Below are positions 1 to 5,506 of a stretch of 5,542 nt of DNA, piece by piece. Below the pieces are notes generated by a model, which was not told where the DNA came from, did no database searches, and was given only the letters and a program-made list of their open reading frames with translations. Position numbers and translations under genes: made by a program. How positions within the stretch are numbered: the first letter of the stretch is position 1; every line of letters starts with the position of its first letter. The stretch comes from Proteobacteria bacterium ST_bin11 (GTDB lineage: Bacteria > Pseudomonadota > Gammaproteobacteria > Methylococcales > Methylomonadaceae): assembly GCA_002083615.1 (NCBI GenBank), contig MSXO01000058.1:1-5542 (forward strand), in the 5' to 3' direction.

Positions 1-36
1 TGGCGAAGAGGGGGAAAATAATGCGCGAAATTATTT
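1..36. repeat. Left copy of 36-bp terminal direct repeat
   Basis: This stretch matches 5507-5542 at 33 of 36 positions. The last 22 bases (15-36) are identical to 5521-5542; the differences are at positions 4, 6 and 14. It contains a palindrome (16-36). In the frame that contains the ATG at 21, the differences would be two amino-acid changes (Ala/Val, Lys/Glu) and one silent change. Either the molecule is circular and the sequence overlaps itself with errors or heterogeneity, or this is one copy of a dispersed repeat where an assembly broke. Confidence 0.85.
16..36. repeat. AT-rich palindrome / potential stem-loop (left copy)
   Basis: Arms AAATAAT (16-22) and ATTATTT (30-36) are perfectly complementary, 7 bp, around the loop GCGCGAA. 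The same element recurs at 5522-5542. It could be a cruciform at a replication origin, a binding site for a dimeric regulator between divergent genes, or a transcript-end hairpin. The loop does not contain the TAATATTAC-type nonanucleotide of circular Rep-encoding ssDNA viruses. Confidence 0.7.
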
Positions 37-177
37 CTGATGAAATCCTACAAAAGTCGACGTAGGTCGGCCCCCGTGGAACCCGTGGGTCGACGTAGGT
101 GAGAATCCGGACATAGTCTTGCAAATTACTCGCCCACCCGGCAACAACGATCTTCGTTGTGCTCGCATTGCACCCAT
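31..177 (-). CDS. Possible 48-aa small ORF, unknown
   Basis: A minus-strand frame from ATG at 177 to TAA at 31-33, whose stop lies inside the palindrome. The product would be basic and glycine-rich, begins MGAMRAQRRSLLPGG, and its second half carries a PTST repeat created by the two 12-bp repeats. If real, it would be transcribed divergently from the 806-aa gene, leaving 80 bp between the two starts. No family is recognised. A chance ORF is at least as likely, because the opposite strand also has an open frame here. Confidence 0.15.
   Translation of the reverse strand: MGAMRAQRRSLLPGGRVICKTMSGFSPTSTHGFHGGRPTSTFVGFHQK
56..100. repeat. Two direct 12-bp repeats (GTCGACGTAGGT) with nested CCCGTGG repeats
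   Basis: GTCGACGTAGGT occurs at 56-67 and 89-100, a 33-bp period. Between them CCCGTGG occurs at 73-79 and 82-88, a 9-bp period. GTCGAC is itself palindromic. Repeats 20-65 bp from a palindrome resemble iterons beside a replication origin or stacked activator sites. The period is a multiple of three, so they could also be a coding repeat: in the frame of position 56 both read Val-Asp-Val-Gly. Function is not established. Confidence 0.6.
144..160. repeat. Small perfect hairpin in the 5' leader
   Basis: ACAACGA (144-150) and TCGTTGT (154-160) are perfect 7-bp complements around the loop TCT. The left part belongs to a 14-base string (142-155) that recurs inverted at 5242-5255. It lies about 100 bp upstream of the first large gene, so it could be a leader RNA structure or part of a control region. 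A hairpin this small may also be chance. Confidence 0.4.
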
Positions 178-257
178 CGATTTTCTATTAGTTTCACTAG
201 GCGAATTTCCTCGACGTTGTCAAAGATCTTTGTGCTGTTGTCGAACTCCCCGTGCAA

Positions 258-2678
258 ATGTCTTTCGTTAGACTTATACACAGTGTAAAGAAACTACTTC
301 GTGCTCGTCGTTCCAGTAGAGCCAACTCCTTTAGGACGATCGACGATCCTATATGGTGGCTCTTCTGTGTTTCCGATTCGATGCGCACAACAGAACCTCT
401 CTTCAATGGAGAACCGCCGCTAGGAGGCCTGACATTTTTGCGTGTTGTGCTCGGACGCAACGCAGAGTTGGATATTCAGCGACTTGAAGTTTCTGACGCG
501 ACACCTCTTCAACGTCTCGCACTTGTCCGCAATCTACTTGCGTCCAAAGTGGTTGAAAGCACCACTCAAGTTTTGAGTGAAAGCAGCGCGGAGGTGCGAA
601 ACGCTGCGACTTTGCGCGTCAACCTGAAGCTAAGTGAAAGTTCCTATCTGTGGAGAGTGCTATCGATGGTGTTGGGCGTTGCCGTCACAGAGTCCAGTGA
701 ATTCAAGGAGGTAGCACAGAGAATGGTGAAGCCCCTGCCTTTTCTAAGGGAAAATCCCACGGACACCAAGGTGAGTACTCTGTTCGACTACCTGGACAAA
801 GACAATTCGCCGGCACTCTACTCGGATTTACACTTGCGTGCGCGTGCTAGTCGTTCCACTCGACAACTTGAAGTTTTTCGTTTGATGCAAGCGGATCGAC
901 AGTTCGAGGTAAGCGTAGAGGGGATTGTCTCACCCGAGGCAAAATTATCTCAACTCTTCCAAGGGAAAGGCTACTTTGTGTGCTCTGTCGAGAACGACCA
1001 AGAAGAGCACGTTCCCTACTCTCTGTTCTTTTGTCTATTCGATGAAGATGGTGTTAAATCAAAGATGTTTCGGTCCATGCGAGAGAAACTACAGAGTCAG
1101 TCGGTCCGACTGTTGACGAACGATGAATATCACGTCGAAGGCGAAGTTGTTTGGAAACGAGGAAGACGGCGACAGCCAACAAAGATCGTCGTCTTCAAGA
1201 CGGAACCTCTCGTTGCAAACCTCTCGACTATTCTACGCAATCAAGAACCTTCTTCTCGTTTGAAGAAAGCGCTCTTTGATTGTTGCTTCCTTGTGTTGAA
1301 CGCTGTGAAAGACTTCCGATGGCGACACAACAACGTGCGATGTGATCGATTGGTGGCCGCAAGAAATCTAGTCAAGCAGGAAGAAGACGCCGACGAAAGT
1401 CCTGACACCTGGAAGATCATCGATTTTGAACAGGAAAGCCTACGTAGCACCTCCACCTGGCTTGCCAACGCTCCACTACCTGGCGTCGATCTCCCCAAGG
1501 TCTGGGATGTCATCTGTCTGATGGTCGATGCACTATCGTTGAACTCTCATCGCTTTGTTGTGGAGACGTTCTCTGAATTCTCTTCGCTTTTCGACGGACA
1601 TCTCCGCAGCTTCCGAATCGACGATCAGTCTTTGACCATCCGCTATAAGAATAGCGGCGATCTCGTTGAACATCAGTTCACTGCACACATTAAGGCTGGA
1701 AACGTAGTGGGTGAATGGCGTCAAGAAGCTCTCGTCGACTTTTCTTTGAAAGACGAGAAGCTAAAGGTGGCCGTTTCTAGGCTTGCTAGCTACGGCGTCG
1801 AAGAGATCTTTGAGCAGGTAAAAGGTGTGAAAAAGGACAGCGATGATGATGCAATCTACACGATACAATATCAAGGCGACGTCGACAACTACCTGCTTAT
1901 TGTTTTTCACGGACAGTCCGATGATTACGGCGACAGAATGACCGCGCACAAATACGCTGCGTTCAACAATCTCGCCGTGAACATCGAGCGACTTTTCACC
2001 ATCGACGACACAACGTTTGTTGTTGTTTTCGCGTCTCGAGTATTCGCCAACGAAAAGCTTCTACAGATGTTTGAACGTGCAACATTGTCCGACCTTTATG
2101 AACTGCAAGCGTTCATCGATTCGCTGTTCGAGTGTGTCCGACGTCTTCACGTGGAGACAACTTGTCTTCTACAGAATACGAACTTGGGAAACTTTGTCGT
2201 GATGAAAAACGGCGAAGTCAAATTCGTCAATTTACGCAAGGCGTGGCACAGCGTGATCTTCAGAGGAGGTAGACCATTCAAAAACCCAAAGCCCGTGTTT
2301 CCCTACACGTTGGAAGATGACGTTCACCGACAGGTGAAAGAGTTGATTCCTAGAGTCCGAGATCCTCCGTACATCTTTGACTTTGTCTATCTGTACATTG
2401 ACGTTTTTGTTGCACTAGGCAACGCAAAGATGCGCGACGATGTAAAGTGGGAAATTTGCGAATATCTATTCAGGCAAACGAGCAGAAAGTATCTCAACTA
2501 TATGCAGCCGCGCAGTCAAGTGGTGAGCATTTCCCACATGTTGGCTGACAGGACAGACGTTAGCGTTGAAGTGAAAATGCGCGTCAAATTCAAAGCTCCG
2601 CAGACCTTGGGGCGTTGGTTTGTCTACACTCGAAAAGAAACCGAAAAGGCTCAACGTCTCAAAGTTTTCTTAATTTAG
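258..2678 (+). CDS. 806-aa protein with two degenerate protein-kinase-like segments (probable double pseudokinase)
   Basis: I recognise kinase-fold signatures but no named family. Residue numbers count from the ATG at 258. Segment 1: a hinge-like run near 310-325, a helix near 335-355, then a catalytic-loop-like HNNVRCDRLVAARNLV at about 357, a DFG-like WKIIDFEQES near 385, and a helix-F-like DLPKVWDVICLMVDAL near 411. Segment 2: strands near 545-595, the helix FIDSLFECVRRLH near 619, then NTNLGNFVV near 640 and GEVKFVNLRKA near 652 where DFG is expected. Both lack the catalytic aspartate (Asn stands in) and segment 2 lacks the DFG aspartate, so catalysis is doubtful; an adaptor or decoy role is inference. 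The order in segment 1 resembles kinase domains of Crinkler-type effectors. The N-terminal ~200 residues are unassigned. No signal peptide or membrane helix is seen. ATG 258 is the first ATG in frame, but the frame is open back to 201. A GTG lies two codons upstream. TAG is followed at once by TGA. Confidence 0.85.
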   Translation: MSFVRLIHSVKKLLRARRSSRANSFRTIDDPIWWLFCVSDSMRTTEPLFNGEPPLGGLTFLRVVLGRNAELDIQRLEVSDATPLQRLALVRNLLASKVVESTTQVLSESSAEVRNAATLRVNLKLSESSYLWRVLSMVLGVAVTESSEFKEVAQRMVKPLPFLRENPTDTKVSTLFDYLDKDNSPALYSDLHLRARASRSTRQLEVFRLMQADRQFEVSVEGIVSPEAKLSQLFQGKGYFVCSVENDQEEHVPYSLFFCLFDEDGVKSKMFRSMREKLQSQSVRLLTNDEYHVEGEVVWKRGRRRQPTKIVVFKTEPLVANLSTILRNQEPSSRLKKALFDCCFLVLNAVKDFRWRHNNVRCDRLVAARNLVKQEEDADESPDTWKIIDFEQESLRSTSTWLANAPLPGVDLPKVWDVICLMVDALSLNSHRFVVETFSEFSSLFDGHLRSFRIDDQSLTIRYKNSGDLVEHQFTAHIKAGNVVGEWRQEALVDFSLKDEKLKVAVSRLASYGVEEIFEQVKGVKKDSDDDAIYTIQYQGDVDNYLLIVFHGQSDDYGDRMTAHKYAAFNNLAVNIERLFTIDDTTFVVVFASRVFANEKLLQMFERATLSDLYELQAFIDSLFECVRRLHVETTCLLQNTNLGNFVVMKNGEVKFVNLRKAWHSVIFRGGRPFKNPKPVFPYTLEDDVHRQVKELIPRVRDPPYIFDFVYLYIDVFVALGNAKMRDDVKWEICEYLFRQTSRKYLNYMQPRSQVVSISHMLADRTDVSVEVKMRVKFKAPQTLGRWFVYTRKETEKAQRLKVFLI

Positions 2679-3527
2679 TGACATGATGGGACTTCTATCA
2701 TAGGGACAGAGAAACTGCAAATGCTTTGCCTCTTTGATTGTTCTTGTGCAGTCAAGGCATACTCGCCTACAGTTACATGGCTTAAATAAAACAAGAGGTG
2801 CTTTCACCTCTTCACGACAAATATAACAGTAGTTTGTCGTAGAATTGTCAAGAGAAGAACGATCGGGTAGCTCAATGCTCAAGCGAACATATCGTTCTCT
2901 GCTCGTCTCTTCTCGTTCAGGTAGAGCAGCTTCAATGAAAGAGAACGGTAGCACAATATTCCTTTTGTTGACTCGTTCTTCGATGTAGGTGGCAACAAAG
3001 TTCTCAGAGTTCAAGGATTCAAAGCTTCTCAAATCAATGATGCTGTCGTTGGCGAGGGCCTTGATCGTCAGACTGTCGATTCTTCCACAGACAGCGATGA
3101 TGCTCTTTCCTCCGGCAAAGCAGGTTGCGCGTTTACCCCCGGATAAGTAGGCGCGCATTACCGCTCCACCAAAAGTCTTTGCTGAGAAGTTTGCCTTGCA
3201 GGTCCTTCGCACGATAACCTCGACTTGACCTTGTACCACGAAGTTCACCGGTGATTGACGACAAAGGAAAATTTCGCTACTCGAAGAAATCATCGAGGTT
3301 TCTCCAGAGTATCTCTGTGCTAGCAGGCCAAGGAACCATGTGTAGTCTAGCTCTTTCACAAGGTAGAGCGAGAGTGTCTTAAGTGTAGTGTCAAAGACGA
3401 AGATGGGTTTGGCGTGTAGAGAATCAATACCTTTGACGATGGTCTTTTGCTCGTCCACTTGAACGAGTGGATAATCCTTGCAATTGTCGATTTTCACCAT
3501 GCTAACAATTAGAAAATTGATGGCCAT
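2670..3527 (-). CDS. RING-finger protein with an N-terminal GIN-like beta-repeat region (putative E3 ubiquitin ligase)
   Basis: 285 aa. The C-terminus is a RING-type zinc site: C234-x2-C237-x13-C251-x1-C253-x3-C257-x2-C260-x13-C274-PY-D277. The spacing fits RING fingers such as those ending IAP-type ligases, but Cys replaces the usual His and Asp the last Cys. Asp as final ligand is known in RBX1, so zinc binding is plausible. Residues ~95-182 alternate short beta strands with glycines (GGAVMRAYLSGG, then SIIAVCGRIDSLTIKALAND), the pattern of DUF2807/GIN adhesin-head repeats. This is resemblance by eye only. Known RINGs recruit ubiquitin-charged E2 enzymes; the N-terminal region would then bind substrate. 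The ATG at 3527 has G at -3 and +4; Met10 is an alternative. Its 3' end overlaps the 806-aa gene by 9 bp, and it is divergent from the ankyrin gene. No membrane helix is obvious. Confidence 0.85.
   Translation of the reverse strand: MAINFLIVSMVKIDNCKDYPLVQVDEQKTIVKGIDSLHAKPIFVFDTTLKTLSLYLVKELDYTWFLGLLAQRYSGETSMISSSSEIFLCRQSPVNFVVQGQVEVIVRRTCKANFSAKTFGGAVMRAYLSGGKRATCFAGGKSIIAVCGRIDSLTIKALANDSIIDLRSFESLNSENFVATYIEERVNKRNIVLPFSFIEAALPEREETSRERYVRLSIELPDRSSLDNSTTNYCYICREEVKAPLVLFKPCNCRRVCLDCTRTIKEAKHLQFLCPYDRSPIMSLN
2785..2790 (+). terminator. Possible polyadenylation signal AATAAA for the 806-aa gene
   Basis: AATAAA lies 106 bp past the stop of the plus-strand gene, inside the opposing RING gene. 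If used, the two convergent transcripts would overlap by more than 100 nt. It is a short motif and could be chance; no matching signal is evident close behind the other genes. Confidence 0.25.
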
Positions 3528-3666
3528 TTCCTCTTTTAGATTCTTCGGATAAAAAAAAGAACGAACGAGCGACGAGAAAGAAAAAAAAAGTCTTAACTTT
3601 AGAAAGAAAAATTGACGAAAGGTAGAGAGCGAAGGAGAAAAAAAAAAGAAGACTTGAACTTAAGAA
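3528..3666. promoter_or_regulatory. Purine-rich divergent promoter region
   Basis: These 139 bp separate the start codons of the RING gene (-) and the ankyrin gene (+), so they should hold promoters for both. The plus strand is strongly purine-biased, with A tracts of 8 (3551-3558), 9 (3581-3589) and 10 (3638-3647) bases. Poly(dA:dT) tracts exclude nucleosomes and mark divergent promoters in many eukaryotes. A TATA box cannot be named with confidence. The open minus-strand frame crossing it would encode Phe/Ser/Lys low-complexity sequence and is not believed. Confidence 0.6.
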
Positions 3667-3667
3667 A
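3588..3667. repeat. Duplicated promoter element AAGwCTT(G)AACTTwAGAAA
   Basis: Copy 1 (3588-3605) and copy 2 (3649-3667) match at all but two substitutions and one extra base. Each follows an A tract of 9-10 bases, and copy 2 ends at the A of the ankyrin gene's ATG. The pair, about 61 bp apart, may be one core or upstream promoter element per direction, or a local duplication. Confidence 0.45.
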
Positions 3668-4113
3668 TGCCGTCTTCTGCTGCACACGAAGCTTGTTGTC
3701 ATGGAGATATAGAACTCTTTGAACGGGTTTTGCGTGAAGATCCAAACTCTTTTAGTCTCAACGACGAACATGGTGTATCACCACTTTACTACGCTTCGAG
3801 AAACGGTCACGTGGTCATTGTGTGGCGTCTTCTTGAACGCTTTCCCATTCTCGCTAAGCAGGCTATTGGCCAATGTACTTGTGGTACGTGCGTGTCTTTG
3901 ATTGGTGGTGGAAGACTTGCGAAAAAACCACTGCCTTCTCCAGCTTTGAAGCCAAACGAACGAGCGTTTCATCTGAACATCTATCCGACAGGAAGCATGC
4001 AAAAGACGACAAGAAGTAGAATACCCTCTTCCAGTGGACTACCCGTGCTAAACGTCGAAGAACATGTTTATCGACAGTTGCTCGAGCAAAATTTAATAAG
4101 AAACCTTGAATAA
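3667..4113 (+). CDS. Short ankyrin-repeat protein (148 aa)
   Basis: Two ankyrin repeats are visible. The first, residues ~5-32, has AHEACCHGDIELFERVL with the following loop DPNSFSLND. The second, ~33-61, has HGVSPLYYASRNGHVVIVW followed by LLERFP, close to the canonical G-x-TPLHxAAxxGH pattern. After a Cys cluster (C70, C72, C75) the rest is basic and Ser/Pro-rich and ends in a charged helix. Two repeats are few for a stable solenoid. Ankyrin repeats bind proteins, and in eukaryotic viruses they often act as host-range or ubiquitin-ligase adaptors; a partnership with the neighbouring RING protein is inference. The ATG at 3667 has G at -3. The stop is a lone TAA, after which the same frame stays open into the 350-aa gene, so this may be the N-terminal part of a once longer ankyrin protein. 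Confidence 0.8.
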   Translation: MPSSAAHEACCHGDIELFERVLREDPNSFSLNDEHGVSPLYYASRNGHVVIVWRLLERFPILAKQAIGQCTCGTCVSLIGGGRLAKKPLPSPALKPNERAFHLNIYPTGSMQKTTRSRIPSSSGLPVLNVEEHVYRQLLEQNLIRNLE

Positions 4114-4164
4114 CAAAGAGCGAGAAAAACTTTTTCCCCCACTAACGTGCAGCCACACAACGAA
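4114..4164 (+). other. Intergenic gap between ankyrin and 350-aa genes
   Basis: This gap of 51 bp has no stop in the shared frame. It contains a palindromic GAAAAA-C-TTTTTC at 4124-4136 followed by a run of five C, and ACTAAC at 4141-4146. It is less protein-like than the flanks, which favours real noncoding spacer and a short promoter over readthrough coding. A GTG in frame at 4147 could extend the downstream gene by six codons, but the ATG at 4165 has G at -3 and +4. Confidence 0.35.
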
Positions 4165-5217
4165 ATGGCACTCAGTCTTGAATTAACCGACTATCTAAAG
4201 GACGCCTTTCACAGCGATGGATCGACTCAACTTGAAGTACTCATGAACAACGTTGATGTGTTTCCCATTGAAGACCAACGATTCGTGTTCAATCTATCGG
4301 CGTTGGATCACATCTTCAAGTGTGTTTCCTTCAGCATGTTCAAACGCTATGCAGAGTTGATTGGCATTGACTTTCCCAATAGAGGCCACATCATGTTAGC
4401 CTTCAGGTTTGGAAACTTTCAATTCATCGAAGACGCGTTTGCAAGTGGAATCTACACAAGGAAAGAGCATTCTCCGCTCTTCTTTCCTCTGGATATTACC
4501 GACACCGATCAGTTCTTTCGATTGTTTTGTCATCCTAACGATACAAACAACTCGAGTATCTTTGCCATGTGCAGCCATCTCATTCGCTTGCCTGGTCGCT
4601 ATTCGGAGCTCCGACGTCTTCTTTTGTTCTACCTGGAACTATCGTCGAAGTCTGGATCTCCCTGTCGGCAAGATGAAAATGTTTTCTACATGTTCAGTGG
4701 GTGTCTTAAACACGTGGATCAACGTCACGTAGCCATTTTCCTCGAGGTCTTTCCGGTTGTTAGTCACGGACTTATCCTCTATGAAATGTCTCAGTCAAAA
4801 GACCCAAGGTGTTATGAATATGCGCTTTCGCAAGTTTCAAAATCGCTTTGTCCCGACGCAGCAACTTCCATGCAATCTCTGACCGTCATGTTTCGTTACA
4901 GGCAATTGGGCGACTGTAGAAAGTTCTTTAAGGCTTGGTGCAAGTTCAATGACACGGAACCAAAGTATTTCAATCATATCTTGGTGTTGCTTGCCTTGAC
5001 TTCAAAGCGGCAAATTGCCGTAGAAAGAAAAGGCCTGAACAAGCAGGCGAACCTGGTGAATTTATTTCTATCCGATGATGAACGCTTGAAAATCCGTCGT
5101 CTTGTTCACTTTGATCAACCCGCACGATATTTCATGTTCTGGGCGAGAAAAGCAAAGAGACTAGGGCAATTGCGCTGCGGTGATTTAACAACAAAGAGAC
5201 TTATCGTGGAGTCGTGA
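4165..5217 (+). CDS. 350-aa helical protein of unknown function, possibly degenerate ankyrin-like
   Basis: I do not recognise a family. The sequence is rich in aromatic residues (many Phe) and Cys, and predicts as mostly amphipathic helices with short loops. One stretch, near residues 72-97, reads AFRFGNFQFIEDAFASGI and then HSPLFF; it has the helix-GN-helix and SPLxx look of a worn ankyrin repeat. Other helix pairs are LRRLLLFYLELSS, HVAIFLEVFP and DCRKFFKAWCKFND. The C-terminal 60 residues are basic. No catalytic motif, signal peptide or membrane segment is seen. It follows the ankyrin gene in the same frame after one TAA and a 51-bp gap, so it may be that protein's detached C-terminal half or a partner made from the same transcript. 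The stop is TGA, 14 bp from the end of the opposing membrane-protein frame. The coding call is firm, the function open. Confidence 0.8.
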   Translation: MALSLELTDYLKDAFHSDGSTQLEVLMNNVDVFPIEDQRFVFNLSALDHIFKCVSFSMFKRYAELIGIDFPNRGHIMLAFRFGNFQFIEDAFASGIYTRKEHSPLFFPLDITDTDQFFRLFCHPNDTNNSSIFAMCSHLIRLPGRYSELRRLLLFYLELSSKSGSPCRQDENVFYMFSGCLKHVDQRHVAIFLEVFPVVSHGLILYEMSQSKDPRCYEYALSQVSKSLCPDAATSMQSLTVMFRYRQLGDCRKFFKAWCKFNDTEPKYFNHILVLLALTSKRQIAVERKGLNKQANLVNLFLSDDERLKIRRLVHFDQPARYFMFWARKAKRLGQLRCGDLTTKRLIVES

Positions 5218-5231
5218 AAAGTAAAAATCAC

Positions 5232-5504
5232 CTACAAGCAAGAAGATCGTTGTTGTGAAGAATCTCTGGTGTAGTTCCTTCGTCGAATGTAACTTGCGAA
5301 GAGGATGCCCGTAAAGAATGTGAGCTAGACAATGGCCGCGAGAAACATCACGTTCTTTCTTTGCTTTGCTGGATGTTCGGTGGGCGGGGGAAAAGAATAG
5401 ATCATGATGACGTAAGAAATTCCAGCCACTCCCCAGGCTTAAAAAAGGCAGAAAAAAGCTCCCAAAACCTGCAGAAAACCTCCATTTTGACGATAACTTA
5501 TCAT
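5232..5504 (-). pseudogene. Small two-helix membrane protein frame interrupted by two in-frame stops
   Basis: From the minus-strand ATG at 5504 to the TAG at 5232-5234 there are 90 codons in one frame, broken only by TAA (codon 22, 5439-5441) and TAG (codon 60, 5325-5327). Read across the stops, the product has a short polar start (MISYRQNGG), a hydrophobic helix (~10-37) and a proline-rich hydrophilic loop (PPPTEHPAKQRKN). A second hydrophobic helix (~52-72) and the positive stop-transfer motif YIRRRNY follow, then a polar tail. Both stops fall inside the helices. The frame fills the gap between the end repeat and the 350-aa gene, ending 14 bp from that gene's stop, as a real gene in this compact layout would. 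It could be a recent pseudogene, a readthrough or recoded gene, or, less likely, chance. No family is recognised. Confidence 0.5.
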
Positions 5505-5506
5505 TA

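Larger units (their letters stand above)
44..271 (+). other. Start-less open frame, possible displaced N-terminal coding of the pseudokinase gene
   Basis: This frame (phase of position 56) is open for 75 codons, after two stops at 38-43 and up to the TAG at 269-271, and has no ATG. It looks protein-like: a doubled VDVG, then NPDIVLQITRPPG, RIAPIDFLLVSLGEF. The frame of the downstream 806-aa gene is itself open back to the stop at 198-200, reading ANFLDVVKDLCAVVELPV before its first ATG. Skipping one base near 209 would join the two into one continuous protein. Possible readings are an eroded N-terminus, a sequencing indel, a +1 frameshift, or a chance open frame in a true leader. Other frames here also look moderately protein-like, so the call is weak. 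Confidence 0.25.

Noticed and set aside
62..200. A 5' intron (GTAGGT or GTGAGA donors, TATTAG/ACTAG acceptors) in the leader
   Set aside because: None of the donor-acceptor pairs tried joins an upstream ATG to the 806-aa frame in phase without a stop.
197..460. 87-aa minus-strand open frame opposite the start of the pseudokinase gene
   Set aside because: Ser/Arg-rich composition with no recognisable fold, antisense to a strongly supported gene; a shadow frame.
3502..3771. 89-aa minus-strand open frame across the divergent promoter
   Set aside because: Its product is Phe/Ser/Lys low complexity produced by the purine-rich tract, and it overlaps two better-supported genes.
4114..4164. A splice acceptor (pyrimidine run, ACTAAC, GTGCAG) before the 350-aa gene
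   Set aside because: The best donor I could see (GTACGT at 3884) gives the wrong phase, and the ankyrin frame stays open to its own stop without splicing.
3667..5217. A UGA-only genetic code, with TAA/TAG as sense, explaining the interrupted frames and the ankyrin/350-aa split
   Set aside because: The 806-codon gene holds no in-frame TAA or TAG, which is very unlikely if they were sense codons. The RING gene without its TAA would run far into the antisense of its neighbour.
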